Shown piece by piece: positions 1 through 9,137 of a DNA stretch of 47,203 bases. A program made the position numbers and the translations under genes. This stretch comes from Verrucomicrobiales bacterium (GTDB taxonomy: Bacteria > Verrucomicrobiota > Verrucomicrobiia > Limisphaerales > UBA11320), in NCBI GenBank assembly GCA_016793885.1, contig JAEUHE010000138.1, forward strand, positions 1 to 47,203, read 5' to 3'. Every line of letters begins with the position of its first letter. Position 1 is the first letter of the stretch. Under the pieces are notes generated by a model, which saw only the letters and a list, made by a program, of their open reading frames with translations, was not told the DNA's origin and made no database searches.

Positions 1-267
1 TGGGTTGAGAGGGTCAATGGGACCTGGGTCCACGAAAATGTCTCGTCCATCGGGATCGATTTTGGTGTTTGGTCCGTTCTCAACAAACGAATAATAGTTC
101 AGCCCTCCTTTGTCGCCAATCGGATCCCTGGATAGCCACCTTCCGATCCGATCCTCGGGACGCCGCAACCTGCGGCAGCGGGTCAGAAGCGGTGAGCAGG
201 CCGGATTGGAAAGCCCTGCCCTACTCGTATTCCGCCGCGCGTTCTTCGTAATTACGCCGCAAATCAT
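1..267 (-). pseudogene. RHS repeat-associated core fragment, C-terminal part, runs off left edge
   Basis: Read on the minus strand, the frame ending at base 1 stays open back to an ATG at 267, with a stop just upstream of it. From about base 156 down to 60 it reads like the conserved RHS core junction: IGRWLSRDPIGDKGGLNYYS, followed by a FVENGP..KIDPDGR stretch. RHS/YD-repeat proteins are large secreted or surface polymorphic toxins and adhesins. This core normally sits near the end of more than 1000 residues and is followed by a variable tip. Here fewer than 40 residues precede the core, they look unlike YD repeats, and there is an upstream stop. The piece is therefore either an orphan RHS tip module or a decayed gene. 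The continuation lies outside the window. The core match is clear; the status as gene or pseudogene is not. Confidence 0.6.
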
Positions 268-430
268 GCACTTCTAAGCGCGACCGTAAGCATATCCAGC
301 CCAACAATCGAGCTCGGTTTGCCGCCGCTCCCGCTGAGACCCGTGATGTGCACTTCACACCACCACACCACCCTTCCCCACCAACCGGCCACGAGGGCAG
401 CCGGACGGCGATTCCGGGGCTATCAGGTTC

Positions 431-464
431 TTAATCCGGGTCATCCGTGAAATCCACGGTTAAA
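431..464. repeat. short 'TCATCCGTGAAATCC' intergenic repeat
   Basis: The stretch reads as tandem variants of an ATCCGxGT/ATCCGTGA/ATCCACGG unit ending in GGTTAAA. It lies 15 bases beyond the CotH stop codon. Related words (CCACGGATC, CCGTGTGxTC, CCGTGGGCAAAA) occur at 28760-28845 and 38944-38981. The whole gene-free stretch 268-479 shows nothing else that I can name. Confidence 0.5.
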
Positions 465-479
465 GTGCCCCGATCCTGC

Positions 480-3400
480 TCACTTTTCCCAAACCGCCAA
501 AGGTCCCCACATGACATCTTCAGTCCGCACTCGAACCAACAACTTCGCGGTGCCACCCAGTCGGATGGGCGCTTCGTAGGGCTTGGCGCTCGGCGAAGGT
601 TCGCCGCCCGGCTGCCGAGGGTCGGAACCATCCAACGTATAGAAGATTTTTCCACCCCTCCCCTTCACGGTGGCCCGGGTCTCCCCATTCTCCGCCTTGA
701 CCTGAATGGACGGCGGAGCGGGCATCTGCCGGTCGATCCAGGCAATGCGATCCTTCACCCATTCCTTCATGTAGTTGATCTCCTCCTGATAGGTCTCACC
801 CACAAACGCGTTGGGATGCACGTGACGCCCTAGAATTGACCAGCGCCGGAAGTTGCGGGCTTGTGCCTCCTGCAGCAGCGCAGCCATTTCATCAATGCGA
901 CGATGGATGGATTCGGGTTGGAAAACAGTCCGACGCAACTCCCACCAACGGTCCAACTGCTTTTGATTATACTCCGGATCCGCCACCAACCGCCGCGCCC
1001 AGGAGATCTCGGTGTCCCGCAGCTGCTCAGTATACCATCCCGAGGGACTCTCCCCATCCAGGTAGTTGGCGTTCCCGAAGCTCAGGTTCCAGTCCCACAC
1101 CGGTGCCGACTTGACCTTGCCACCGCGATCTTTGCTGAAGTAAACGCTGTAACGGAAGCCATCGATGTTCTTGGACATCTCGATGAGCCAATGCTGGTCG
1201 ATGAAGGAGGGCACGTCCAAGTAGTGCTGATAGCCCTTCCGGGGATCGAGGAACTGATTGCCAAAAATCGATCGCTCCAACGCTCGCCAATGACGCTCGA
1301 TCCATTCTCGCTGCTGAGGAGAAATGTCCTCGGCGTCCGGCTCAACCATAAAGAACTCTCCGCCACGCGACGTGAAGGTAGGTGACTCCTTGTTCGAATG
1401 ATCTCGTTTAAAAATATACCCACCGGAAATCTCGGAATCACCATTGTCGCTGGGACCCAGCTCTTGAATATCCACCCGATTCTTGCCGCGTTTGATCTTC
1501 TCAACCAAGACATACACGCCGACGTAGTCGCGGAACGACAGGCTGTCGCCCGTCTGGTTCAGGAAAACCTCCACGAACCGTGTGCGGGTGGCGTAGTGAC
1601 CCATCGCTCGGCTCAGATCGTAAGCCAGCACATCGCGCATGAGCGTCTTGTCAGGATAAGGCGCCAACAGCACCCAGTCTGAATCCTTAGGCATGCCGAG
1701 CAGCCCTACTTTGGCTTTCTCCCCATACTCGTCCCGAAGCCGGAAAGTGAATGACTTTTTGGGGTAACGAGTCGAGCTGAACCCTCGGACATTCACATCC
1801 CCACGAATCTCCAACGACGCCGCCCCTTTGAGCTGAGCACGCCCCTGCCCTGGCTCGATGAACCGGGCCACCACCGGCGTTTTCTGCGTCTCCGAGTTGG
1901 GACGTCGGGAAGAAGTCAGCACCAGAATGGGCAGATTGGAACTGAATTCTTCGACATCCTTCTCGAGTTGAGTGTAGGTCTCCAGGACGGCTTCGCTCGA
2001 CAGATAGCCCGGCGCAAAGACGGAGGCCTTTAACACCGCCCCCGAACCAATCTCCAACGGCGCTGAGTAAACCTCAGAGGATTCGGTCGGCTCACGACCG
2101 TCCAAAGTGTAGCGGATCACGCCCCCGGGCAAAGAGGATGCCAGCTTCACCGACTGATTGCCGCGGATGGCACCGCCACGCGGGGAGACGGTTGGGGTAG
2201 GTGCCACGGCCCCGAAACCCGGATCGCTGTTCGCCGACAAGGGCGACGCCGGTGAAAAATAACGCGGCGAATCCAAGCGCAGCTGGGTGCTGAACGCATA
2301 CAGCTCCGGGAGGATCAGGAAGTCCGAATCCTCAGCAGCCCGGTTCAACCCCAGCACACAGAGCACATTCGTTCCCGGCCGGAGAGCGCTCCGCCAGGCA
2401 GTGAGGTCGAAGTCCTCACTCAGAGCATCCGCCGAAGGTGTCCAGCGGGCCTGCAAATTCTCCAGATCCATCGTCACGAGGCTGGCACGGCTATGCCCGA
2501 TGATCTGAAGTCGGGAAGGAACCGGCTTGAGCCCAGGCATCGGAACGCGATTCGCAATGACGGCCTCGCGACCCGAACCGCCCCGGACGTCGGTCAGCAC
2601 CTTCAACGTCACCGCGGCACCCTGCGCCGTGTAATCCATCTTCAGGGAGGCACGGTGATAGAAGCGCCAGCCCAGGCTGGGCTCCCGCACGGGGACATCG
2701 ATTTTCTCCCCTCCCGGAGAATACAGATACACACGAGAGTTCTGGCCGCTCGGATCGATCTCCAACTGCACCAGCGTCGCACCTTGCGGCTCGGGATCGG
2801 AGCCGGTGGCGAACGCCTTCAAAGGCAGCCCGGGGCCGCTCGCTCCGAAGTCCTTCACCGGAATTAACGCCAGCGTGAGACGATTGGGATTGCCGCCCCC
2901 GCCCTTGATCCGAAAGTCGAAGTCCAGCTGGACTGCCGCCGGGGCTCCCGTAAGGGTCTGCGGAAAGGCCACTCCGTTCAGCTGCTCAGGCAACCGGCCA
3001 TTGATCAAACGAAGGAATCGGTTGGTGTCCGGAGTCGAGGTGCTCACTCGCGCTTTCCCCGCCGGGTCCCCGTTCATGAGCACGTACTGAGGCTCCCCCT
3101 CGAAACCCTCGCTCCAATCCACGCTGCTGGCGGTGTCTCGCGAACGAGACGCGGCCAGGTTGCCCGTCAGCGATTCAGGCGCATTGCGGCGGGCGACTTC
3201 GCGACCATTGATCCAGGCCACGAATCCGTCATCATAAAACATGCGCAGGGCGAGACGGCTGAAATCCGTCTGACTCAGGCTGAACGGAACGCGCACCAGA
3301 ACCGCGGCACTCTTTCCCTTCATCAAAGTCCCCACATCGGCACCTAACCAAGGCAGCAAATTGGTGGTCGAATCGAACCCGACGCCCCCTTTGCCCGTGC

Positions 3401-4070
3401 TCCAACCGGAAGCGTCAAAGGCTGGCTCCAACCACTGGGTCCCAACTTCTCCCGTCGGCACCCGGACCCATTTCACGGCATCCGACTGAACCAGGCGATG
3501 CACCTCCTCGCGCAACGGAATGCCATACGAGACATCAGGACGCAGCGCGGGAAGCTTGGGCTTGAACTGGGTGGAGATCGTCCTTCCGTCGGACTGAACC
3601 AAGGCCAGATAATCGCCATCCGTATCCAGTTTGAAATTGGTGTGCAGCTCACGTCCAGGCTGCCGCCGATCCTTGCCCGAGGCGAACACCAGAAGATAAT
3701 CCCCTATGCCCAAAGGAGACTCGGGAAAAACCCACTTGTTCAACTGCTTCGGATCGTCCGTAAGCGACCATCCCTTCAAGTCCACCACCTCATCCCCCGC
3801 GTTGAAAAGCTCGATCCAATCCGACAGCTGCCGGTCCTCATCCAACACGGTTCGCCGGTTCGAGGCCATCACCTCCGAAATGATCACCCGGGGCGCCGCA
3901 ACCGCGACCGCAGGGACCAGGACGCAGCCCAGGACCCCAGCCAGGCAACTCCCGGCAAACCATCGAGGACACCACCCTGGACTCACCGGTCCTCGAGCGA
4001 AGCGGAAGATCTGGAAAAGAAATAGAAAACCGGCTCGGGTGCGACCAAGAATGTCGTTAGTCAGGATCAC
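480..4070 (-). CDS. Secreted lamin-tail / CotH-kinase-like protein
   Basis: This is a large exported protein of 1196 residues with a lamin tail domain near 62-185 (VIISEVMASN..WIELFN...LKGWSLTDD). A jelly-roll-like region follows at about 200-590, with a chitobiase-C-terminal-like segment at 628-700 (VIRYTLDGREPT). A CotH-like domain spans about 710-1110 and includes SKNIDGFRYSVYF at 967-979 and VWDWNLSFG at 991-999. A second chitobiase-like segment closes the protein (KIFYTLDGSDP). CotH proteins are atypical protein kinases with a Bacillus spore-coat member; in Verrucomicrobia the substrates are unknown. The start taken is a GTG that overlaps the upstream gene's end by 14 bases. A GTG at 3986 would give a more typical signal peptide (hydrophobic segment at residues 40-58) and is equally possible. 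It is probably co-transcribed with the glycosidase gene before it. Confidence 0.88.
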   Translation of the reverse strand: MILTNDILGRTRAGFLFLFQIFRFARGPVSPGWCPRWFAGSCLAGVLGCVLVPAVAVAAPRVIISEVMASNRRTVLDEDRQLSDWIELFNAGDEVVDLKGWSLTDDPKQLNKWVFPESPLGIGDYLLVFASGKDRRQPGRELHTNFKLDTDGDYLALVQSDGRTISTQFKPKLPALRPDVSYGIPLREEVHRLVQSDAVKWVRVPTGEVGTQWLEPAFDASGWSTGKGGVGFDSTTNLLPWLGADVGTLMKGKSAAVLVRVPFSLSQTDFSRLALRMFYDDGFVAWINGREVARRNAPESLTGNLAASRSRDTASSVDWSEGFEGEPQYVLMNGDPAGKARVSTSTPDTNRFLRLINGRLPEQLNGVAFPQTLTGAPAAVQLDFDFRIKGGGGNPNRLTLALIPVKDFGASGPGLPLKAFATGSDPEPQGATLVQLEIDPSGQNSRVYLYSPGGEKIDVPVREPSLGWRFYHRASLKMDYTAQGAAVTLKVLTDVRGGSGREAVIANRVPMPGLKPVPSRLQIIGHSRASLVTMDLENLQARWTPSADALSEDFDLTAWRSALRPGTNVLCVLGLNRAAEDSDFLILPELYAFSTQLRLDSPRYFSPASPLSANSDPGFGAVAPTPTVSPRGGAIRGNQSVKLASSLPGGVIRYTLDGREPTESSEVYSAPLEIGSGAVLKASVFAPGYLSSEAVLETYTQLEKDVEEFSSNLPILVLTSSRRPNSETQKTPVVARFIEPGQGRAQLKGAASLEIRGDVNVRGFSSTRYPKKSFTFRLRDEYGEKAKVGLLGMPKDSDWVLLAPYPDKTLMRDVLAYDLSRAMGHYATRTRFVEVFLNQTGDSLSFRDYVGVYVLVEKIKRGKNRVDIQELGPSDNGDSEISGGYIFKRDHSNKESPTFTSRGGEFFMVEPDAEDISPQQREWIERHWRALERSIFGNQFLDPRKGYQHYLDVPSFIDQHWLIEMSKNIDGFRYSVYFSKDRGGKVKSAPVWDWNLSFGNANYLDGESPSGWYTEQLRDTEISWARRLVADPEYNQKQLDRWWELRRTVFQPESIHRRIDEMAALLQEAQARNFRRWSILGRHVHPNAFVGETYQEEINYMKEWVKDRIAWIDRQMPAPPSIQVKAENGETRATVKGRGGKIFYTLDGSDPRQPGGEPSPSAKPYEAPIRLGGTAKLLVRVRTEDVMWGPLAVWEK

Positions 4071-5265
4071 GACGGGGCGAATCTTTCTTCAATATCACCA
4101 GTCCATTGGCGGTGTTTCGTTCACGCCCGTGACTCGGGCTGTTCACCACCTGTCCGAACAACCATACGGTGGCAGAAGCTCCGCCATCAAGGTTCAAGGC
4201 GTTCTTGACTCCGATTTTTTGCAGATACTCGGAGAGTTCAGGAATGGTCATCCCCACCGAAAGCTGGCTCTGTCGACCGTCCACCTCCACTAAATACCAA
4301 TAGGCATCATCCCAACCGAAGGCGGTCCGAGGGTGCCGATCGTTCCTGCCCCGATAGGTGGCCGGCTTGCCATCGCGCAATAACAAAGGCCCGCCCCCCA
4401 ACGCGATCTCGCATCCCGTGGTGTCGGGAATGGTGCGCGGCGAGAGTTTGACCAGATCCCCCACCGCCATCTTTCCCGCCCGCGCAACCACCGCGGAATC
4501 GAGCGACACCACCACCACGTCCGGGGATAACTTGGTGTTTCCCTGATCGCGAATCTCCCGAATCTTGCCGCGCAGCAGTTTTCCGGACTTAAGCGGCAGC
4601 CAATCCGCCTCATCGGCCCGCTCCAGGACGATCTCCTTGCCGCCGGATGTCTGGGTCGATGCCCCCAGCCGCGGCGTGTAAACGCGAACGGTCTCTTTCA
4701 AACGCTCCTCGTTCAGCTCAAATGGCAGCGTCGCTCCGCTCGGAAAGGTCACTTCGAATCGGTCCTCCATGACCCCCAAATGCGGCGTGCCCCCCGCGTC
4801 GATCCAGAAGCACGGCTGGTTCGTGCGCGCTCCGCTCACCAACTCTCCCTGCATGACCTGGAAGCCCAGGGGATCGCCGGCGTAGGGCTCGCGATCGGTG
4901 CGATAAAAGTCTCCGTTGATGGCCACCTGAGGTCGCATGCCCGCCGTCTGCATCGCTTTGACCTGGTCGCTGAGCGTGCCCAACTCCAGCACCGTGCCCT
5001 TGGCGAGAGTGGTCGCTAGCACCAGGTCGGGGCGCGAACGATCGACCTTCACCACATGAATGGAAAGCGGCTCGGATGGGCTGAAGGAAATCTTGTCGTT
5101 CTTATACTGAATTCCGGTGCCAGCCGAGGATGGCCGAGCAGCGGCGGTGGCTCCGGACGACGGTTCCTCAGCGCGCAGTTCAGGCCAGGCAGCTAAGACC
5201 ACCCCGACTAGCAGCATCGTCGTCGCTAGAGCTTTCCTTCCCGACCCGGGTAGCGAGGCTTGCAT
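4057..5265 (-). CDS. Phosphodiester glycosidase family protein (NAGPA-like), secreted
   Basis: The protein resembles the phosphodiester glycosidase family (the domain of mammalian 'uncovering enzyme' NAGPA and bacterial YngK-like proteins). Family members hydrolyse GlcNAc-type phosphodiesters. Visible hallmarks are VAINGDFYRTD in the N-terminal half, CEIALGGGPLLLRDG, the RHPRTAFGWDD segment, and NLDGGASATVW near the C-terminus, which is the most conserved family motif. A signal peptide (KALATTMLLVGVVLAAWP) precedes the domain. I start at the ATG at 5265 because the alternative ATG at 5343 would put about 40 residues before the hydrophobic segment. A sequence identical to a perfect SD (AAGGAGG) sits 18 bases upstream of the chosen ATG, which is farther than usual. 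The gene end overlaps the CotH gene start, so the two are likely one transcript. Confidence 0.85.
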   Translation of the reverse strand: MQASLPGSGRKALATTMLLVGVVLAAWPELRAEEPSSGATAAARPSSAGTGIQYKNDKISFSPSEPLSIHVVKVDRSRPDLVLATTLAKGTVLELGTLSDQVKAMQTAGMRPQVAINGDFYRTDREPYAGDPLGFQVMQGELVSGARTNQPCFWIDAGGTPHLGVMEDRFEVTFPSGATLPFELNEERLKETVRVYTPRLGASTQTSGGKEIVLERADEADWLPLKSGKLLRGKIREIRDQGNTKLSPDVVVVSLDSAVVARAGKMAVGDLVKLSPRTIPDTTGCEIALGGGPLLLRDGKPATYRGRNDRHPRTAFGWDDAYWYLVEVDGRQSQLSVGMTIPELSEYLQKIGVKNALNLDGGASATVWLFGQVVNSPSHGRERNTANGLVILKKDSPRRDPD

Positions 5266-5343
5266 GGCGGGAGAGCTTACGCACCTCCTTAACGAACTGA
5301 CAACGGAAGAACGAGAACCATTTTTGGGCGGCAGTAGATCCAT

Positions 5344-5678
5344 AATCCAAATCAGCTCACTCTGTTGAACGACGCCAACGCGTTTTGGGTCACACCCAGA
5401 TTACCCGGGGTTCCTCTTAAAAGACCCGGGAACACGAATTAAGACAGCCGAAGGGCAAATAAAGTTTCGAGAAAGTTGCGCGCCAGATAAACCCAAACTG
5501 CGCCACAATGGCACAACCCCCGATTAAACATTGCCCGGCATTGGACTCCGAGACACTCTCGGCTGGTTAGCGTCGCGGCATCCAGCTCACGGCTGGGGAT
5601 GCTGCTGGCGAAGCGGTTGGCGCGGTCCCGGCCTGACGGGAAGCTCACCACCGCTCCTGGGAATCGAAGAAAACACGT
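5344..5678. other. Intergenic region between divergent glycosidase and TPR genes
   Basis: These 335 bases separate two divergently transcribed genes and must hold both promoters. I see two CCCGGG words around 5405 and 5425 and a GC-rich stretch at 5575-5650, but no convincing -35/-10 pair, operator or coding frame. Confidence 0.4.
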
Positions 5679-6527
5679 ATGAAAGGCTTTCTCAGTTCGT
5701 CCGTCGCGCTGGCATTCTGGATCGGGAGCGCGGGGGGTCTGCTTCCCACCCGCGCGGCGGCTCACGGGGACACTCATGAAATGGTCCGGGTTCTCAATGA
5801 AGAGATCCGTCAGAATCCCCGCGACGCCGATGCCTACTTTCGCCGGGGGGAATTGAACCGTCGTCACGGAGAGTTTGATCTCGCTCTCCACGACTACGAA
5901 CTGGCGCAGCGCTACTCGACCAACACACCCATGTTGGATTTGGCGAGGGGGCTGCTCTACGTGGAAGCCAAGTGGCCCAACAGCGCCAAGCTCTACCTGG
6001 ATCGTTTCTTGTCCCGCGAGACGAACCATGTGATCGGGCTGAGCGCTCGCGCGAAGGCTTTTCTCCAGCTGACCAACCGGGCGGCGGCGGTCGCAGACTA
6101 CACCGCGGCCATCCGCTCGTCCGCCGAACCCCGCCCCGAACTTTACCTCGAGCGGGCTCAAATCTTGATTACCGAGGATGGAAAGCATCTGGATGAGGCG
6201 ATCGCGGGGCTGGATGAAGGGGCCGAACGATTGGGTTCCGTGATCACTCTTCGACTGCATGCCATCGAACTGGAGCTGCGCAGGCGCCAAACCAATGCGG
6301 CCATCGCTCGGCTCGATCAGCTGATCGCGCGATCCCCGCGCAAAGAGACTTGGTATGCCCGGAAGGGAGAAATTCTGCAGCAGGCCGGCCGGTTTGGGGA
6401 GGCGAAGACCGCCTACAGCCAGGCCTTGGACCACCTCAAATCACTCCCTCCTTCTCGCCGAAATGTCCCGGCCATCCAGGAGTTCGAAAAGCGAATCCGC
6501 GAGGCCTTGGAGGCCGTGCAGAAATAG
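5679..6527 (+). CDS. Exported TPR-repeat protein
   Basis: This 282-residue protein starts with a signal peptide (MKGFLSSSVALAFWIGSAGG, cleavage after about residue 28). It continues with tetratricopeptide-type helix pairs: DADAYFRRGELNRRHGEFDL near 47-66, further pairs around 85-160, and a last clear one at about 225-255 (ETWYARKGEILQQAGRFGEA). TPRs are protein-binding scaffolds, so the protein probably acts as an adaptor outside the cytoplasm; no enzymatic motif is visible. A long frame on the opposite strand is only a shadow of it. The neighbours are on opposite strands, so no operon partner is suggested. Confidence 0.85.
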   Translation: MKGFLSSSVALAFWIGSAGGLLPTRAAAHGDTHEMVRVLNEEIRQNPRDADAYFRRGELNRRHGEFDLALHDYELAQRYSTNTPMLDLARGLLYVEAKWPNSAKLYLDRFLSRETNHVIGLSARAKAFLQLTNRAAAVADYTAAIRSSAEPRPELYLERAQILITEDGKHLDEAIAGLDEGAERLGSVITLRLHAIELELRRRQTNAAIARLDQLIARSPRKETWYARKGEILQQAGRFGEAKTAYSQALDHLKSLPPSRRNVPAIQEFEKRIREALEAVQK

Positions 6528-6643
6528 GTGCTACTAGTTTGTTCCGTCGTCCAAGGCCGGTTGACTGATGGCCCTGGGAGGCCTGAAGGCTAACACCGGC
6601 CAGAGCCGCGGAACCGAAGGATCTGGCCGGAACACTCGGCCGT

Positions 6644-6952
6644 CTACTTGCTCAAAGGCAGCTCAATCGGATAGCTTAAATCCACCCTCCGAGACAGGTC
6701 CACCGCAGGCAAGACATCGACCAGCCTGGGGCCATCCTTCAGCCGGTCGCTCGTGGCGGTGCTGAGGCTGGTAACCGGAGCGTCCGAACGCACTTCCCGG
6801 AGCTCTGAAGCTCGAACCTCCACCGGGGCTTCCGATTTGACCATGAGCATGACGAGACCGCCCACCAGCATTCCCCAGGCGAGCCGAGTGGTGAGCATCG
6901 GAAGCCCGGAGGACTTCCGCTTAATTTCCGTATGAAGCGATTTGGATTTCAT
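6644..6952 (-). CDS. Small membrane-anchored protein of unknown function
   Basis: This 102-residue protein has a basic N-terminus (MKSKSLHTEIKRKSSG), one hydrophobic segment at about 23-41 (LAWGMLVGGLVMLMV) and a polar tail of about 60 residues. It looks like a single-pass inner-membrane protein with its tail outside. An AAAAGG sequence 5 bases before the ATG is a good ribosome binding site for this window and supports the start. I do not recognise the family. It stands alone between two plus-strand genes. Confidence 0.55.
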   Translation of the reverse strand: MKSKSLHTEIKRKSSGLPMLTTRLAWGMLVGGLVMLMVKSEAPVEVRASELREVRSDAPVTSLSTATSDRLKDGPRLVDVLPAVDLSRRVDLSYPIELPLSK

Positions 6953-7116
6953 AACTGCCTTTTCTGAGCCATTCCAAAGCTGAACTCAGTCCAGAGATGG
7001 AACCATCTCCTCTAGGGAAATAATCGACAGGCGCCCAGATCCCTTAAGTGTCCACCACCCGATCAAGTTTATCTTGGAAAGGCCCCGTTTTCGGGCTACG
7101 GAAAGCAGGTCAACGC

Positions 7117-8571
7117 ATGAACCCCTGCATCCGCTCCATGATAAAATCGATTTACCGTCTCCTCCCCGTCCGCCTGCTCCTGCTCGTGCTCCTGTTGACT
7201 GCTGCGGTTTCTGTTCGGGCTCAGGACCCAACCTCGCTGTGGGTGGAGGGCTACACGGGTCAAGTGAGCTATCAGCCAGGCGACGACCTCTCGCTTCATC
7301 TCTCGAGCACCGCGTCGGTGGTCGGCATTGAGATCGCGCGCCTGGGTGTCCAGCGGGAAACCGTCACGAATTTCATGCGTGTTCCGGTGAAAGCCTATCC
7401 GGTCCCCGACGACGCCTCGGCCAACGGATGCGGCTGGCCGGTCGGACATCAGTTCAAGATCCCGTCCCACTGGCGCAGCGGCTACTATCTGGTGACACTG
7501 CGAGTCTCGGATGGAGGCGGCTCCTACTCGCGCCGCGGACGCCGCACCGCCGAGGCAGATTGCTTCTTTATTCTCCGGCCGTCCGAGCCCGGAAAGAATA
7601 CCTCGATCCTCCTTCAGCTCAGTTCCAACACCTACAACGCGTACAACAACTACGGAGGACTCAGCCTCTACAGCTACAACGCCCGCGGAGGCGCCCAAGG
7701 GCATCGCGTGTCGTTCCTGCGTCCACCCGCCAGCCAGTTCAACAATTGGGAACGCCCATTTGTGGAGTGGGCTGAAGCTCAAGGCTACACCCTGGACTAC
7801 TGTGCCAACCAGGATTTGGAAGCACGTCCTGAGCTGCTGGCCAAGTACCGTCTCGTCCTGAGTGTGGGGCACGACGAATATTGGTCTTCCAAGATGCGGG
7901 ACCACCTGGAGGAGTACATCGGCAAAGGTGGCAACGTCGCCTTCTTCAGCGGGAACACGTGCTGCTGGCAGGTCCGAAGCGAGGACAACGGCAACGCGCT
8001 CACCTGCTGGAAGCAAGCCTTCCAGTTCGATCCCGTGTATTCCGCGGGGGACCACCGCCTGCTGAGCACCCTATGGAGCCATCACTTGGTGGGACGCCCG
8101 GAAAACCAACTGACCGGGGTCGGCTTCCTGTGGGGAGGTTACCACCTGAGCCACGGCCAATTCATGGACGGCAAAGGCGCATACACCGTCCATCAACCCG
8201 ATCACTGGATCTTCCAAGGAACTCAGCTGAAGCGGGGAGATACGTTCGGGGGCAAGGATACCATTGTGGGTTACGAGTGCGACGGCTGCGAGATTCGGAT
8301 GGAAAATGGCCTCCCCGTGCCGACGGGCAACGACGGAACGCCCAAAACTTTCTCAATCTTGGGAACCTGCGAAGCGAAGTGGCATCCGGATGACGCCTAC
8401 TGGTACGAGCGCTTCGCCAAGGGCCGCGTCGGGGCGGCCGTGCTGGGAACGTACACTCGGGGCGGGACGGTGGTGACGTCGGGAGCCACGGATTGGGCTC
8501 ACGGGCTGCGAGGCAAGGATCCGATTGTGGAACGAATCACGCGAAACATCCTCGATCGACTCTCCCGCTAA
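7117..8571 (+). CDS. Secreted N,N-dimethylformamidase beta-subunit-like protein
   Basis: The 484-residue product carries a signal peptide (LLPVRLLLLVLLLTAAVSVRAQ) and a beta-sandwich-like N-terminal part. The C-terminal domain matches the one shared with the large subunit of N,N-dimethylformamidase: NTYNAYNNYGGLSLY, SVGHDEYWS, a GKGGNVAFFSGNTCCW segment, and ATDWAHGL near the end. Dimethylformamidase hydrolyses an amide, but most secreted homologues in soil and aquatic bacteria are uncharacterised. I see only the fold family and not the substrate. The start at 7117 is preceded by AGG at a 7-base spacing; an ATG at 7138 is an alternative, and a longer frame from 7048 would bury the signal peptide. 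Confidence 0.82.
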   Translation: MNPCIRSMIKSIYRLLPVRLLLLVLLLTAAVSVRAQDPTSLWVEGYTGQVSYQPGDDLSLHLSSTASVVGIEIARLGVQRETVTNFMRVPVKAYPVPDDASANGCGWPVGHQFKIPSHWRSGYYLVTLRVSDGGGSYSRRGRRTAEADCFFILRPSEPGKNTSILLQLSSNTYNAYNNYGGLSLYSYNARGGAQGHRVSFLRPPASQFNNWERPFVEWAEAQGYTLDYCANQDLEARPELLAKYRLVLSVGHDEYWSSKMRDHLEEYIGKGGNVAFFSGNTCCWQVRSEDNGNALTCWKQAFQFDPVYSAGDHRLLSTLWSHHLVGRPENQLTGVGFLWGGYHLSHGQFMDGKGAYTVHQPDHWIFQGTQLKRGDTFGGKDTIVGYECDGCEIRMENGLPVPTGNDGTPKTFSILGTCEAKWHPDDAYWYERFAKGRVGAAVLGTYTRGGTVVTSGATDWAHGLRGKDPIVERITRNILDRLSR

Positions 8572-8625
8572 CGGCGGGGTCGCCGCCGAGACCTGCCCTC
8601 TCAACCCCATGGGCCGACACGGCTC

Positions 8626-8643
8626 ACGCTACGACTGTAGCGT
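8626..8643. terminator. 7-bp hairpin downstream of the dimethylformamidase-like gene
   Basis: ACGCTAC, a 4-base loop and GTAGCGT form a perfect hairpin 55 bases after the stop codon. No T tract follows on the plus strand, so this may be a repeat hairpin and not a working terminator. Confidence 0.25.
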
Positions 8644-8761
8644 CGTCCATGCTGGATTATTGGGAAATTCGGTCTGACTGCTTAGAATCGGTCTGTTTTG
8701 CCTCAATTGAGTCCGCTCGGAGACACGTCTCCTATTGTAAACGCCACCGTTGGAGGGACTA

Positions 8762-9016
8762 GAACCCGCAGGGTTCAAAGAAATTAGCCGGGGCGTGGAG
8801 CGCAGCGACACCCCCGGTCTGTCACCCCCCCCATTCAACAGCACCGTGAAAGGTGTGCCACCCGTTGGCGAACGGACTGACGAACCGATGAGGTTCCTTG
8901 AGTCGGGTGACACAAGTCTCAGAAGCCGGTGGCATCGCTGCGCGATGCTCCGTACTTTTAACGGTTCCGGGGGTGCGAGCACCCCCGGCTAGATCTCTTT
9001 GAACCCTGCTGGGTTC
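8762..9016. repeat. Palindromic composite repeat (two inverted GAACCC...AGCCGGGG arms)
   Basis: The left arm (8762-8816) begins GAACCCGCAGGGTTCAAAGA and continues to AGCCGGGG and ACACCCCCGG. The right arm (9016 back to about 8960) reads GAACCCAGCAGGGTTCAAAG, then TAGCCGGGGGTG. The arms are clearly inverted copies. Beyond the right arm the unit continues with a GCATCGC-TGC-GCGATGC palindrome near 8932-8948. That extended unit recurs at 46808-46947. The rest of the gene-free stretch 8572-9194 shows no coding signal. Confidence 0.75.
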
Positions 9017-9137
9017 GGGACCTGCCGCCAACGTGTGAAACGCTGGCGTTGCCCCGCTCGCTCCCCTGCCACCAGGTTCATGACCTCGATTCACGTCCGT
9101 TTTTCGGAGGTGTCCCCTTCCCATGAAGCACAACAGG

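Noticed and set aside
69-251. 60-codon plus-strand frame at the left edge
   Set aside because: It is antisense to the recognisable RHS core on the minus strand and has no support.
431-464. CRISPR-like direct repeats in the ATCCGTG array
   Set aside because: Units are 9-12 bases, variable and without spacers; it is an intergenic repeat, not a CRISPR array.
5439-6434. Long minus-strand frame opposite the TPR gene
   Set aside because: The plus strand has a signal peptide and clear TPR repeats; the opposite frame has no domain and looks like a GC-driven shadow.
8629-8982. 117-codon minus-strand frame between the two secreted-enzyme genes
   Set aside because: It is produced by the palindromic repeat; the same peptide (RSIAQRC) appears from the repeat copy near 46.9 kb.
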